The position numbers and the translations under genes are program-made. Below the pieces are notes generated by a model. It did not search any database and had not been told where the DNA came from. It saw only the letters and a list, made by a program, of their open reading frames with translations. Positions 35,248 through 45,696 of a stretch of DNA of 64,000 bases are shown here, piece after piece; position 1 is the first letter of the stretch; each line of letters begins with the position of its first letter. This DNA comes from an uncultured beta proteobacterium (lineage in GTDB: Bacteria > Pseudomonadota > Gammaproteobacteria > Burkholderiales > SG8-39): contig CAIOLO010000037.1 of assembly GCA_903859155.1 (NCBI GenBank), positions 78,071 to 142,070 on the forward strand, written 5' to 3'.

Positions 35248-36216
35248 ATGACAGCCCTATTCAAAACAACCCTTCTCACCCTCGCCCTGGGCATGCCGGC
35301 CCTCGCCAGCGCACAAAACTGGCCGGCCAAACCGGTCAGGGTGCTGGTGGGACTTGCCGCGGGCGGCGGCGTCGATCTGGTGGCGCGCATTTTCACGACG
35401 AAGCTCGCCGAAGCCCTGGGCCAGCCCTTCATCGTCGAGAATCGCCTTGGCGGGGGGAGCACGGTCGCCATCGAGACCACCGCCAAAGCCGCCCCCGACG
35501 GTTACTCGCTGCTGTTTTCGCCCAACGGCGCGATGGTGATGAACCCCACCATCTACCGCAATCTTTCTTATGTGCCGCTGCGCGACCTCACCCCGATATC
35601 GCTGGCGGTGACCTTTCCGCTGGTTGTCTCCATCAACGCCAACCTGCCGGTGAAATCGGTGTCGGACCTGGTCGCCTGGCTAAAGGCCAACCGCGGCAAG
35701 GCCAATTGCGCCGGCACCTCGCAGACCTTCCAGATGGCCATCAGCCTGCTCACCAGCCGCACCGGCACCGAGTGCACCTTCATCCAGTACAAGGGCAACA
35801 ACGAAACCGCGCAGGCCCTGATGACCGGCGACGTGCACTTCGCCCTGGTGGATACCGGGCCGATCTTCCCCGCCATCAAGAGCGGCAAGGTGCGCGGCAT
35901 CGCCGTGACCACGCCGACGCGCGACGTCACCTTCACCGACATTCCCACGGTAATCGAAGCGGGTTTCCCGGAACTGGAAATGCGTTTCTGGATGGGCCTG
36001 TTCGCGCCGGCAAAGATCCCGTCCGCAATCGCCAGGCGCCTGGAGTCGGAAATGTTGCGCATCGTGAAACTTCCCGATGTGGTGCAGCAATTGCACAGCC
36101 GTCAGGTTGCGCCCTCCGGGCTGGGCTCGGAAGAGTTCGGAAAATTCATCGCCGCCGAGATCAGCCGCTGGGACGCGATCCGCAAGGCTGCCAATATTCC
36201 GCAGATCGATCAGTGA
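35248..36216 (+). CDS. Bug family periplasmic receptor 4
   Basis: A 322-residue exported receptor, with signal peptide LTLALGMPALASAQ and mature start NWPAKPVRVLVGLAAGGGVDLVARIF. AAPDGYSLLF replaces PDGYT. Two cysteines (KANCAGTS and GTECTFIQYKG) could form a disulfide near the ligand site, a difference from its neighbours. It is convergent with receptor 5. Confidence 0.9.
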   Translation: MTALFKTTLLTLALGMPALASAQNWPAKPVRVLVGLAAGGGVDLVARIFTTKLAEALGQPFIVENRLGGGSTVAIETTAKAAPDGYSLLFSPNGAMVMNPTIYRNLSYVPLRDLTPISLAVTFPLVVSINANLPVKSVSDLVAWLKANRGKANCAGTSQTFQMAISLLTSRTGTECTFIQYKGNNETAQALMTGDVHFALVDTGPIFPAIKSGKVRGIAVTTPTRDVTFTDIPTVIEAGFPELEMRFWMGLFAPAKIPSAIARRLESEMLRIVKLPDVVQQLHSRQVAPSGLGSEEFGKFIAAEISRWDAIRKAANIPQIDQ

Positions 36217-36325
36217 AGCAGGAATCCGTTATAAGCGCCGCACGGTTCCCGAGCGCGTCGAAATCCGGGACTTGAGCGACAACTGTAGTCGGGATCCCGG
36301 CAGGAATTTCTTGTGGTGGTTCCCG

Positions 36326-37300
36326 TCACTCCGCTTTGATGTCCGCGAACTTGACCACTTTGGCCCATTTCTCGGTTTCCTCTGCAAGGAACTTGCCGAA
36401 GTCGGCGGGTGAGCCAGTGAACGGCTCGCTGCCGAGGTTCGCGAGCCGCGCCAGCACCGCGGGGTCGGCGAGCACGGTATTGACCTCGTTGTTGAGCCGG
36501 TCGACGATCTCGGGCGGCGTCCCCTTGGGGGCGCCGATTCCCAGCCATCCGGTCACTGCGTAGCCTGGAAGCGTCTCCGCCACGGTGGGAACGTCCGGCA
36601 GGAGTTTGACGCGCTTGGCCGTCGTCACCCCAAGCGCTCGCAGCTTGCCCTCCTTGAGCAGCGGCATCAGCGAGGGCAGCGCGTTGAACAGCATATGCGT
36701 CTCGCCGGTCGCCAGCGAAGTATTGGCCGCGGGCGCCCCGCGATAGGGTACGTGCACCATCGCGATGCCGGTCATCATGCGGAACAATTCGCCGGCGAGA
36801 TGGCTCAGGTTTCCGGTGCCGCTCGACGCCATGTTGAGCTTGCCGGGGTTGGCCTTGGCATGGGCGACGAACTCGGCGACCGTCTTGGCCGGGCTCGAAG
36901 CATTGACCGTCATTGCAAACGGATCGTTGTTGATGCTGGCGACCGGCATGATGTCCTTCAGCAAGTCGATGTCTTGCTTCTCGTTGGGCGTCAGGTTGAC
37001 GGCGTGCGGGGTTGCGAGCAGCAGGAGCGTGTGGCCGTTCGCCGGCGCCCGCGCGACCGCCTGCAGGGCGAGATTGCCGCCGGCGCCCGGCCGGTTATCG
37101 ACCACCACCGGCTGGCCGAGTCGCGGCGACAGCGCCTGGGCGATCACGCGCGCGACGATGTCGGGGGAGCCGCCGGGAGGCATAAAGACCACCAAAGTGA
37201 TCGGCCGCGATGGATAGGCTTGCGTGTACCCCACCTGCGGCACGCTGGCGACCGCGGCGCCGATCGCGATGGTCAAGAATAGTCGACGAGACATTTGCAT
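36326..37300 (-). CDS. Bug family periplasmic receptor 5
   Basis: A 324-residue exported receptor. The ATG at 37300 lies 5 bp after GGAGG. Signal peptide SRRLFLTIAIGAAVASVPQ has an RR pair near its start but no full Tat consensus. PSRPITLVVFMPPGGSPDIVAR, then ANGHTLLLLATP in place of PDGYT, and HVPYRGAPA are the family motifs. Confidence 0.9.
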   Translation of the reverse strand: MQMSRRLFLTIAIGAAVASVPQVGYTQAYPSRPITLVVFMPPGGSPDIVARVIAQALSPRLGQPVVVDNRPGAGGNLALQAVARAPANGHTLLLLATPHAVNLTPNEKQDIDLLKDIMPVASINNDPFAMTVNASSPAKTVAEFVAHAKANPGKLNMASSGTGNLSHLAGELFRMMTGIAMVHVPYRGAPAANTSLATGETHMLFNALPSLMPLLKEGKLRALGVTTAKRVKLLPDVPTVAETLPGYAVTGWLGIGAPKGTPPEIVDRLNNEVNTVLADPAVLARLANLGSEPFTGSPADFGKFLAEETEKWAKVVKFADIKAE

Positions 37301-37683
37301 GAGAACCTCCTCGGACGGAGAGATCATGGTCTTCCCACGGTGGGCGGGGCACTTGACCTATATCAAACCCCGCACCGGGTGAGCGTAGTCACTGACAGGT
37401 TTGGGGTTGGTTGTGCGGAAACTCCGGCAGTGACAGAACGCCCAGATCGGCACTGGTGGGTGTCATACGCGACAAGATTCGTTCCTTGCTCTGCTGACGT
37501 CCTTTCTGGCGCTCAACTGATGAGCTGATCGGGGTTTCCGATTTGAGCAACCGCTCCTGGAAAAGCTGAGTTTCCGGATTTGGCCGAACTGATCCACTCG
37601 ACATGCCGGTCCAGTTCAACCTCAATTCCCGACCCGGGCGTAGACTTCAACCCCACTGGCGTTGGAAGGCAGGAGGTGAAAGC
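37301..37683. other. Intergenic region, nothing recognised
   Basis: 383 bp between the divergent receptor 5 and alpha/beta hydrolase genes. It holds promoters for both, which I cannot place with confidence. A 78-codon minus-strand ORF (37389-37625) has no Shine-Dalgarno or family resemblance and is not called. Base composition is slightly lower in GC than its neighbours. Confidence 0.5.
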
Positions 37684-38526
37684 ATGAAAACGGCGCGTCG
37701 ATTTTTATCCGGGTCTCTTTTGGGGATAAGCATTTCTCTGGCGCCTGCCGCCGTTGGAACGGGATGGGCTCAAACCGATGTGCTGATCGAAGTCAATCGG
37801 GGAAGAACTGAAGGGGTATTCAACTCGGGCCCCGTTTTCCAACGGGCGATTCTGAGCAAGCCTGCGCAGCCGGCTGAGGCGGCAATATTATATTTTCGCG
37901 GGAGCCCCGGGATAGCACAAATCAAAACCGTCGAAGACAAATCGCGTAACTTTCAGCCCTTTATGCGCATTAATCAACAGTTGTTCCTCAACGAAAACAT
38001 TGCACTGGTGCTGATGGATTGCCCTACCGACAAGTGGAACGGATGCTCTGAGTCCTATCGTCTGTCGCAAGAGCATGCGGATGACGTGAGAAGCGTAATT
38101 CGCGTTCTCAGGGAGCAACACGGGATTGCAAATATATACGTCATGGGCCATAGCATGGGCGCGAGCAGTTCGCGGGGATTGGCGAAGAGTCTTGGCAATG
38201 AAATTGCCGGAAGTATTCATTCGGCGGCCATGAACGTCGCGGCGAGAAATGGCTTTGGCGCCTCGTTTCTCCGTTTCCCTTACAGCGCGTTACCGGCACC
38301 GCAGCTGCATATTCACAACGAAAACGATGCCTGTCCGAGCACGCCTTACGCTCCCGTCAAGGATTACGCCGGAGACAATCTCACCACGGTAAAGGGCGGC
38401 ATCGCTGAGGGAGATCCCTGTGGAGGCGGGCATTTGCACTCCCATCAGGGGCGCGAGGAACTCGTTGTAAAAGCCATCATTTCGTGGGTAAAGACGAAGA
38501 AGGTACAAGCCGTCATTGGGGAATGA
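37684..38526 (+). CDS. Exported alpha/beta hydrolase
   Basis: A 280-residue periplasmic hydrolase. AGGAGGTGA lies just before the ATG at 37684, and a signal peptide (ISISLAPAAVGTGWAQ) ends near residue 30. The nucleophile elbow is GHSMGAS with Ser157. NENDACPS near 222 could supply the acid, and GGGHLHSHQG near 255 the histidine. Cys113, Cys121 and two later cysteines suggest disulfides. Substrate unknown. Confidence 0.82.
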   Translation: MKTARRFLSGSLLGISISLAPAAVGTGWAQTDVLIEVNRGRTEGVFNSGPVFQRAILSKPAQPAEAAILYFRGSPGIAQIKTVEDKSRNFQPFMRINQQLFLNENIALVLMDCPTDKWNGCSESYRLSQEHADDVRSVIRVLREQHGIANIYVMGHSMGASSSRGLAKSLGNEIAGSIHSAAMNVAARNGFGASFLRFPYSALPAPQLHIHNENDACPSTPYAPVKDYAGDNLTTVKGGIAEGDPCGGGHLHSHQGREELVVKAIISWVKTKKVQAVIGE

Positions 38527-38692
38527 TTTGGCCGGCGGCGCGCCGTCCTCGACGATGGCGGATTTTCCAGACTTTGCAATCGCGACGATCACGCGCCTGA
38601 CCGACTTCAGTCCTGCGCCATGTTTTCTCTCCTCGAAAAATGCCTTTGGAAAAACTGATCCTGCTGCCGAGGTCAATCGCTGCCGCCAGGCC

Positions 38693-40459
38693 TCAGGGCG
38701 GCGCCGCGCGCAAACTGCGCGTCTGCTCCTCGTCGACGGCCCCGTCCTCGCCCAGAGCAACGCCGTAGAGTTCGCGCGCTGCCTGCGCGCTGACATAGCC
38801 CTGGCGCACATCGTCGGCGACGCGCCTGGGCTCGCGCTCGCGCGCCGGCCCGAAGCCCCCGCCGCCGCCGGCGCGGTAGATGTACTGGTCGCCCGGTTTC
38901 AGGCGGATCTGCGAGACCTTGCCGTTGGGAAGATCGTTGATCTCCCTGCCCTCGATGCGCAAGGCGGCCTCGTTGCCCATCGCGGCCATGCCTCCGGCCA
39001 GGCCCCAGGGCTTGCAATGCACCCGGTCCATGCGCAGGTTGGCCGTGATCGGCGCGCGCGCGCGCACCACCTGCTCGGTCCCCAGGCCGCCGCGGTACTT
39101 GCCGGCACCGCCGGAATCGTCGCGCAATGCATGGCGCTCGAAGAGAATCGGGTACTTGGCCTCCACCTGCTCGCAGGGGCTGATGTGTGTGTCGCCGTCA
39201 TTCAGGCACACCGTGGCATTCATGCCGTCCTCGTTGTACTTGGCGCCCCAGCCGCCGCCCATCGGACCGGTGTTGCCGAGGAAGAAACGGCCGTCGCGCG
39301 GTGAAATGCCGCTGAAGTTGGAGGTCATCAGGTCGGCGAAGTGGCCGGCGATGGTGCGCTTGGGAACCGCCTTCTCCATCGATTTGAGAATGGTGTCGGC
39401 CACCGTCATCGGGTAGGACATCCAGTTGCGCATGGCCGCCGGGCGTACCGCGCTGACCACGGTACCGGGCTTCATCAGCACCGTCAACGCGCGAAAGCTG
39501 CCCTCGTTGATTGGATAGTCGGTGGGCGAGGTCAGGCATTTGTAGGCCAGTTGCGCGCAGCCGGTGCCTGTCGTTGCAGCCGCATTGAACGCCCCGCGCA
39601 CCTGCTGGCTCACGTCCGAGAGATCGATGATCATCTCCTCGCCCCTGACCGTCACCTTGACGCGGATGGGCACACGCTTGCCGATTTCCACGCCGTCGTC
39701 ATCCATGAACGAATCGGCTTCGTAGACGCCGTCGGGAATGCTGCGGGTGCGCGCGCGCGCCGCCTGTTCCGAGTAGTCCATGATGTTGCGAATGGCGCCC
39801 AGCACCTGAGCGCGTCCGTAGCGATCCAGCAGTTCGAGAAAGCGGCGCTCGCCGGTTTTCAGCGCCGTCACCTGCGCTCTCAGGTCGCCCATCGCCAACT
39901 CCGGTATGCGCACGTTCATGCGGATCAGGTCGACCAGATCCTGGTTCACCACGCCGGCGCTCTGATACTTCATGATGGGAATCTGGATGCCCTCGGAATA
40001 GATGTCCGTGGTGGCGCCGCCCAGCACCCCGCCGACATCGCGCCAGTGCCCCATGCAGCAGGAAAATCCGCACAGCTTGCCCTGGTGAAAAATGGGCATG
40101 CTGAAGGTGAAATGGTTGAGGTGGCTGCCGGTGATGTAGGAATCGTTGGTCACGAGGATATCGCCAGGCACAAAACCATCCTTGCCGAAATGCGCGATCT
40201 TCGCCCGGATGGTCTCCGCCATGCCGCGGATGAAAAGCGGCAGGCCCATGCCGATGGAGACCGTCTCGCCCTCGGCGGTGTACAGCCCGACGGTGAAATC
40301 CAGCCCTTCGTAGATGATCATGTTGTAGGCGGTCCGCATGAGGTTGGTCTTCATCTCCTCGGTCACCGCGAGCACGCCGTTGCGAACGATTTCTGTGAGC
40401 ACCGGATCGGGCCTGATGGCAGGCCTGGCCTGACGGCGCGCCGCTTTCCTGTTGTTCAA
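38693..40459 (-). CDS. Hydantoinase B/oxoprolinase family protein (HyuB-like)
   Basis: A 588-residue subunit of the HyuAB/acetone-carboxylase class of ATP-dependent amidohydrolases. DPVLTEIVRNGVLAVTEEM opens the domain. DILVTNDSYITGSHLNH near 135 and the C-terminal GGMAAMGNEAALR and YRAGGGGGFGPA motifs are typical. It starts with TTG at 40459. The usual HyuA partner gene is absent on both sides, so the partner must lie elsewhere or the gene is stranded. Confidence 0.88.
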   Translation of the reverse strand: MNNRKAARRQARPAIRPDPVLTEIVRNGVLAVTEEMKTNLMRTAYNMIIYEGLDFTVGLYTAEGETVSIGMGLPLFIRGMAETIRAKIAHFGKDGFVPGDILVTNDSYITGSHLNHFTFSMPIFHQGKLCGFSCCMGHWRDVGGVLGGATTDIYSEGIQIPIMKYQSAGVVNQDLVDLIRMNVRIPELAMGDLRAQVTALKTGERRFLELLDRYGRAQVLGAIRNIMDYSEQAARARTRSIPDGVYEADSFMDDDGVEIGKRVPIRVKVTVRGEEMIIDLSDVSQQVRGAFNAAATTGTGCAQLAYKCLTSPTDYPINEGSFRALTVLMKPGTVVSAVRPAAMRNWMSYPMTVADTILKSMEKAVPKRTIAGHFADLMTSNFSGISPRDGRFFLGNTGPMGGGWGAKYNEDGMNATVCLNDGDTHISPCEQVEAKYPILFERHALRDDSGGAGKYRGGLGTEQVVRARAPITANLRMDRVHCKPWGLAGGMAAMGNEAALRIEGREINDLPNGKVSQIRLKPGDQYIYRAGGGGGFGPAREREPRRVADDVRQGYVSAQAARELYGVALGEDGAVDEEQTRSLRAAPP

Positions 40460-40717
40460 ATTTGCGATTTTCTACTCCCCGCGAGCGTCGAGACTCTCAA
40501 CCCGTGACTCTAGCAGGAAGGCACATCGTTCACGTCCCCGCTGCGCAAATTGCCCAGGCGCGCCTATGGAACTTAAGCGCAACGCATGCTCAAGGTGGAT
40601 AATGCGCCGGGGAATTTTCGACCAGTTTCAAGTGAGGGATATTGACCTCACACCCTGAACCAAGTGCCTTACGTGTCATGCTGAAACCGCCTTTTCAGTA
40701 ACCTGGGAGCAAGCAAC

Positions 40718-41416
40718 ATGCACAAATATTCGGTTTCGGAATCCGTCAAACAGCGGGTGCTGCGGCGGCGTGACCGTGTGATCGCCATGGACGTGATCGA
40801 AGGCCCGCGCACCGCTTTCGTCGTGGTCGACATGCAGAATTATTTCGTCGGCAAGGGTTTTCCAGCTGAGATTCCGCTGGCGCGCGAGATCGTCCCGGCG
40901 ATCAATCGCATGGCTGCGGCGCTGCGCGCCGTCGGCGGCACCGTGATCTGGGTTCAGACCACGGCCGTCGGCGCCCTGGAAACCTGGGGCAACCACCATC
41001 GCTGTTTTCTAAGTCCTGCGGCCGCCGCCAAGCGCATCGCGCAACTGGCGGAAGGCAGCGAGGATTTCCGCCTGTATCCGGAACTGGATGCGCAGCCTGG
41101 CGACCTGCGCGTGAAAAAGATCAAGTACAGCGCCATGATCCAGGGTTCGTCGGACCTGCCCGCAGTGCTCACGCGCCACGGCATCGACACCTTGCTCATC
41201 GGCGGCACGACCACCAACACCTGCTGCGAATCCACCGCGCGCGATGCGGCGATGCTCGACTATCGCGTGGCAATGCTCTCCGATTGCAACGCCACCCGCG
41301 ACGACGCCGAGCATGCGATGACGCTGGACCATTTCCAGGTCGTATTCGGCGATGTCATGACCAACGACGAGGCGATAGCGCGCCTCGCTCCGACTGCGCA
41401 GCGCACCAGCGCCTGA
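40718..41416 (+). CDS. Isochorismatase-family cysteine hydrolase
   Basis: A 232-residue cytosolic hydrolase with the triad D38 (VVVDMQNYF), K134 (VKKIKYSAM) and C169 (TTTNTCCEST). The family includes N-carbamoylsarcosine amidase, nicotinamidase and biuret hydrolase. GGGAGC lies upstream of the ATG. It is divergent from the HyuB gene. Both could belong to breakdown of cyclic ureides or amides, an inference from context only. Confidence 0.88.
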   Translation: MHKYSVSESVKQRVLRRRDRVIAMDVIEGPRTAFVVVDMQNYFVGKGFPAEIPLAREIVPAINRMAAALRAVGGTVIWVQTTAVGALETWGNHHRCFLSPAAAAKRIAQLAEGSEDFRLYPELDAQPGDLRVKKIKYSAMIQGSSDLPAVLTRHGIDTLLIGGTTTNTCCESTARDAAMLDYRVAMLSDCNATRDDAEHAMTLDHFQVVFGDVMTNDEAIARLAPTAQRTSA

Positions 41417-41487
41417 ACCGCGGACCTGCAACCGGTCCCATCGGCCGCTGGAAGCCGGCAGTCGAGACCCGGCTGCCCCGAGTGGCT

Positions 41488-42507
41488 CTATTCCGCCTGA
41501 ACCCCGGCCATGCGGATCACAACGCCCCAGCGCGATGTTTCGTCGCGCACGAATGCGCTGAATTCCTCGGGCGAAGCCGAGACCACGACGTCGGTCTGCA
41601 GCCCCAGAAGTTTCTCCCTGATCGCGCTGCCCCGCATCGCGGCCACGGTATCCCGATAGATCTTCGCGATGACATCTCGCGGTGTGCCCGCAGGTGACGA
41701 AACCCCGGTCCAGGTCGAAAACTCAATGCCTTTGAGGCCGGACTCGGCCATGGTGGGCACCTCGGGCAATATGGAAGAACGTTCGGCGGTCGAAACGGCA
41801 AGCGGCCGCAACGCGCCTGAGCGGATGTGCGGCAGGCTGGAGGCGACCGGATCGTAGACCATCTGCACTTCGCCGGCCACCGCGGCGGTGAGCCCCGGGC
41901 CGCTACCCTTGTAGGGCACATGCAGGTACTGTACCCCGGCCGCCGCCGCGAACATTTCAACGGCCAGATGCCCCGTCAGCCCTTTTCCGGGTGATGAATA
42001 GGCCACTTGCCCGGGCCGCGCCTTGCTGTATTCGATGAACTCGCGCAGCGTCTTTACCGGCACCTTGGGGTTCACCATCAGCACCGAAGGCGAAGACGAG
42101 AGCAACGTGATGTGAGCAAAATCCCTGGCGGCGTCGTAGGGCATCTTGGCAAATAGGTGGGGTGCAACGACATTCGCCGCGCTGGTCGTGATCAACAGGG
42201 TATAACCGTCCGGGGGCGACTTGGCGACGTAATCGGCGCCAATGATTCCGCTTGCGCCCGCACGATTGTCAACCACGGCCTGCCTGCCCCAGGATTTTGA
42301 CAGCGCATCGGCGAGCAGGCGGGCGGTGATGTCGGTGATGCCACCCGGAGGGAAGCCGAGCACGATGCGCACCGGTCGCACCGGGAAATCCTGTGCCGCG
42401 GCGCTCGTGGCGACAAAACCGAATGAGGCCGCGCAAATGCCAGCCAGCGCAAGTCGGAAAAAACCGGCGCACGGCGCCTGCAGAAGTGTCTTAACAGGTG
42501 TAGGCAT
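41488..42507 (-). CDS. Bug family periplasmic receptor 6
   Basis: A 339-residue exported receptor with a long signal peptide (ALAGICAASFGFVATSAAAQ). PVRPVRIVLGFPPGGITDITAR, SPPDGYTLLI and HVPYKGSGPGL are textbook Bug motifs. It is convergent with the isochorismatase-like gene and could take up its substrate, but nothing in the sequence shows this. Confidence 0.9.
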   Translation of the reverse strand: MPTPVKTLLQAPCAGFFRLALAGICAASFGFVATSAAAQDFPVRPVRIVLGFPPGGITDITARLLADALSKSWGRQAVVDNRAGASGIIGADYVAKSPPDGYTLLITTSAANVVAPHLFAKMPYDAARDFAHITLLSSSPSVLMVNPKVPVKTLREFIEYSKARPGQVAYSSPGKGLTGHLAVEMFAAAAGVQYLHVPYKGSGPGLTAAVAGEVQMVYDPVASSLPHIRSGALRPLAVSTAERSSILPEVPTMAESGLKGIEFSTWTGVSSPAGTPRDVIAKIYRDTVAAMRGSAIREKLLGLQTDVVVSASPEEFSAFVRDETSRWGVVIRMAGVQAE

Positions 42508-42661
42508 GGAATCCCCTTTGTCTCAGGTCAGCGATCGAAAAAACATTCTTCACGTACAAAACACTTCAGGGAAATAATAAAGGAAAGATCCCGCGTTCAT
42601 ATCCTGAAATGCTGTGCGGCAACTGAGACTCCGGCAGTATCGCCCGCGAGACCCAAGCCGG

Positions 42662-42979
42662 TCAGCGGGCGAAGCGCTTGACCAGAGTCATCAGTTCGTC
42701 CACCGCCGCGTCGCCATCGCCTGACTGGATCGCCGACCGGACGCAGCCGTTGGTGTGGCTCTCGAGCAGCTGCATCGCCAGCGCATCGAGCGCGGACTGG
42801 ATCGCGGCGATCTGGGTCAGGATGTCCACGCAATAGCGGTCATCCTCGACCATCTTCGCGACCCCGCGCGCCTGGCCCTCGATCCGGTTGAGCCGTTTGA
42901 GCAGGGCCGGTTTGTTGGGCTGCACCACCGAAGGATGGGCGTGGTGCTCGCATTTGCGGGTTTCAGCCCGCGACGTCAT
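42662..42979 (-). CDS. csoR: CsoR/RcnR-family copper-sensing repressor
   Basis: A 105-residue all-helical DNA-binding repressor released by Cu(I). The metal ligands form the CsoR pattern C50, H75, C79 (RYCVDIL, ESHTNGC), rather than the nickel/cobalt set. A Cys-His-His tract near residue 10 is an extra. It overlaps copZ by 17 bp and is the last gene of the copper operon, probably acting at the operators upstream of copA. Confidence 0.9.
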   Translation of the reverse strand: MTSRAETRKCEHHAHPSVVQPNKPALLKRLNRIEGQARGVAKMVEDDRYCVDILTQIAAIQSALDALAMQLLESHTNGCVRSAIQSGDGDAAVDELMTLVKRFAR

Positions 42980-43172
42980 ATCCTGCCTCGGACACCGCGC
43001 GCATGATCTGTTCCAGGTTCACTTTTGCCGCGTCATAGTCCACCAGCGCGCTCTTGTTTTCCAGCGACACATCCGCCTTGAGCACCCCGTCGAGGCCGCT
43101 CAACACACGATTGACGCTGCTCACGCAACCGCCGCAGGTCATGCCGGAAATATTCAATTTGGCCGTTTGCAT
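42963..43172 (-). CDS. copZ: Copper chaperone, heavy-metal-associated domain
   Basis: A 69-residue single HMA domain that hands Cu(I) to the P-type ATPase. GMTCGGCVSSV carries the CxxC metal site and EAGYDVAG ends the ferredoxin-like fold. It lies 39 bp after copA and overlaps csoR. Confidence 0.9.
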   Translation of the reverse strand: MQTAKLNISGMTCGGCVSSVNRVLSGLDGVLKADVSLENKSALVDYDAAKVNLEQIMRAVSEAGYDVAG

Positions 43173-43211
43173 CGTTTTTTCTCCTGTTGTGAAAAATGAA
43201 TTCTGCGCTGC

Positions 43212-45611
43212 TCAACGCCGCCGCCAGCGCCGCAGCAGCAGCGAGTTGCTGACCACCGATACCGAGGACATCGCCATCGCCGCCCCGGCAATCACCGGGT
43301 TCAGCATTCCCGCCGCCGCAAGCGGAATGCCCAGCACGTTGTAGACGAAAGCGAAGAACAGATTCTGCCTTATCTTCGCCAGCGTGGCGCGCGACAGGCT
43401 GATCGCGTCGACCACCGACAGCAGGTCGTTGCGCATCAGCGCGATGTCCGCGGCTTCGATGGCAACATCCGAGCCCGCGCCGATGGCGAAACTGACATCG
43501 GCAGCGGCAAGCGCAGGCGCGTCGTTGACGCCGTCGCCGACCATGCCGACCACGTGCCCGGCGGATTTGTATTCGGCCACCGCCGCCGCCTTGTCGCCGG
43601 GCAGCACCTGCGCGCGGTAGCTGCTCACACCGGCGGCTGCGGCGATCGCCCTGGCGGTTGCCTCGTTGTCCCCGGTCAACATCACCACCTCGATGCCCAT
43701 GCCCCTTAACAACCCGACCGCTTCGCGGGAACTGGCACGCAGCTGGTCGGCAATGGCGAGATACCCCAGCACGCGTCCGGCGGCGGCGATGCCGACAACG
43801 GTCTTGCCCTGATTGACAAACGGCGTGATCCGCGCCAGGTCGACGGCAAAGCCGGCCTCGGTCAGGTAGGCCGGCGCGCCCAGCACCACCTTGTGTTCGC
43901 CACCCAGGGCGGGCAGCTCCAGCAGCGCCTCAATGCCCTTGCCGGTCACCGAGCGGAAATCGCGGATCGGTGTCAGCTGCAGCTTGTGTTCCTTGGCCTG
44001 CGCAACAATCGCCTGCGCCAGCGGATGGGCCGAACCCGATTCGATGCTCGCCGCAACCCTGATCAGATCCGGCCCGGAAAACCCGTCTGCCGGCAGAATA
44101 TCGGTGACCACCGGCTTGCCCTCGGTGAGCGTGCCGGTCTTGTCGAGAATGAGCGTGCGGATCTTCTCCGCCTGTTCCAGCGCCACCGCGTTCTTGACCA
44201 GCACTCCTGCCTGCGCGCCGCGACCGGTGCCCACCATGATGGCCGTCGGTGTCGCCAGGCCGAGCGCGCACGGGCAGGCGATGACCAGCACCGCGACCGC
44301 ATTCACCAGCGCCGGCGCGAGTTCGCCGCCGAGGCCCCACCACAGTACGAAGGTCAGCACGCTGAGCGCGACGACCACCGGCACGAAGACCCCGGCCACC
44401 CGGTCGGCCAGGCGCTGGATCGGCGCCTTGCTGCCCTGGGCCTCGCGCACCAGGCGGATGATGCCCGCCAGCAAGGTGGTCGCACCGACGCCCTGGGCGG
44501 TGCAACGCAGCAGGCCCTGCTGATTGAGGGTGCCGGCATAAACCCTGGCGCCGCTGTACTTGTCCACCGGAAGGCTCTCCCCGGTGAGCATGCTCTCGTC
44601 GACGCCGGATTCGCCGCTCGCCACCAGACCGTCGACGGGGATGCTTTCACCGGCGCGCACCACGAAAATATCGCCGACCTGCAGGCTCTCGACCGGAACA
44701 TCGACCAGCTCGCCGCCGCGCTCCACACGCGCGGTCTTGGGCTGCAGGCGCACCAGCGCCTCGATCGCGGCGGAGGTTTTCAGCCGCGCGCGCGCCTCGA
44801 GCAGCTTGCCCAGCAGCACCAGCGTGATGATCACCGCGCTCGCTTCAAAATAGACATGCTGATGTTCGAGTCCGGACAGCGTCACCACTGCGCTCAGGCC
44901 CCAAGCCATGGTCGTGCCCAGCGCCACCAGCACGTCCATGTTGGCACCGCCGCCGCGCAGCGCCTTCCAGCCACCCACATAAAAGCGGCTGCCGATCCAG
45001 AACTGCACCGGTGTCGCCAGCGCCAGTTGCAGCCAGCGCGGCAGCAGTTCGGCGTGGCCCTGCCCGAACATCGAGAACATCTCCACCACCAGAGGCAGGC
45101 TCAGCGCAATGGAAACCCACAGCAGACGCAGTTCCGCGGCATAGCGGGCGGCGCGACGCGCCTTTTCTTCGGCAGCGCCCGCCTCGACACACTCGCGCCC
45201 CTCGTAACCGGCCGCGCGGATCGCAGCGGCAATCTGCTCGACTGTGGCGAGTCCCGGCACATAGTGGACCCTGGCGGTCTCGCTGGCGAAATTGACTTCG
45301 GCGCGGACTCCCGCAAGCTTGTTCAAGACCTTTTCGATGCGCGCCGCGCAGGCCACGCAGGTCATGCCGTAGAGGGAAAACTCAGTAACCTGCTCGGGTA
45401 CCGCATACCCGGTCTTGCGGATTGCCTCAACCACGCCAGAGGGCGAGCTTGCGCCGGGCTGGAGAGTCACCCGAGCCGATTCGGAAGCGAAATTCACCTT
45501 CGCCACCACGCCCGGCAACCGGTTCAAACTCTTTTCAATGCGGGCGGCACAGGCAACGCAGGTCATGCCTTCGATCGGCAAGTCCAGGCGAAATGTCGGC
45601 GAGGATTCCAT
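43212..45611 (-). CDS. copA: Copper-exporting P1B-type ATPase
   Basis: A 799-residue inner-membrane pump that exports Cu(I) from the cytosol. Two N-terminal HMA domains each carry [13 protein letters not shown] (near 15 and 82). Eight helices follow, with the CPC ion site near 446, the phosphorylation motif DKTGT near 489, the HP motif (SAHPLAQA) and GDGVNDAP near 691. It is the first gene of copA-copZ-csoR, preceded by two CsoR-type operators. Confidence 0.96.
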   Translation of the reverse strand: MESSPTFRLDLPIEGMTCVACAARIEKSLNRLPGVVAKVNFASESARVTLQPGASSPSGVVEAIRKTGYAVPEQVTEFSLYGMTCVACAARIEKVLNKLAGVRAEVNFASETARVHYVPGLATVEQIAAAIRAAGYEGRECVEAGAAEEKARRAARYAAELRLLWVSIALSLPLVVEMFSMFGQGHAELLPRWLQLALATPVQFWIGSRFYVGGWKALRGGGANMDVLVALGTTMAWGLSAVVTLSGLEHQHVYFEASAVIITLVLLGKLLEARARLKTSAAIEALVRLQPKTARVERGGELVDVPVESLQVGDIFVVRAGESIPVDGLVASGESGVDESMLTGESLPVDKYSGARVYAGTLNQQGLLRCTAQGVGATTLLAGIIRLVREAQGSKAPIQRLADRVAGVFVPVVVALSVLTFVLWWGLGGELAPALVNAVAVLVIACPCALGLATPTAIMVGTGRGAQAGVLVKNAVALEQAEKIRTLILDKTGTLTEGKPVVTDILPADGFSGPDLIRVAASIESGSAHPLAQAIVAQAKEHKLQLTPIRDFRSVTGKGIEALLELPALGGEHKVVLGAPAYLTEAGFAVDLARITPFVNQGKTVVGIAAAGRVLGYLAIADQLRASSREAVGLLRGMGIEVVMLTGDNEATARAIAAAAGVSSYRAQVLPGDKAAAVAEYKSAGHVVGMVGDGVNDAPALAAADVSFAIGAGSDVAIEAADIALMRNDLLSVVDAISLSRATLAKIRQNLFFAFVYNVLGIPLAAAGMLNPVIAGAAMAMSSVSVVSNSLLLRRWRRR

Positions 45612-45655
45612 GAAGCCTGCTCAGTGTGCAGCGATATCGCTACCAGCCGGACCAT

Positions 45656-45696
45656 ATACCCCTTACGGGTATTTGTCAAATACCCATCAGGGGTAT
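45656..45696 (-). promoter_or_regulatory. Two CsoR-type operators over the copA promoter
   Basis: Two 17-bp sites of the form ATACCC-N5-GGGTAT lie at 45656-45672 and 45680-45696, 24 bp centre to centre. Between them on the minus strand is TTGACA (45674-45679), a consensus -35 for copA. The -10 would fall in the proximal operator. Copper release of CsoR would open this promoter. Confidence 0.8.

Noticed and set aside
37389..37625. 78-codon minus-strand ORF between receptor 5 and the alpha/beta hydrolase
   Set aside because: No Shine-Dalgarno, no family-like sequence, and it overlaps the start of the hydrolase.
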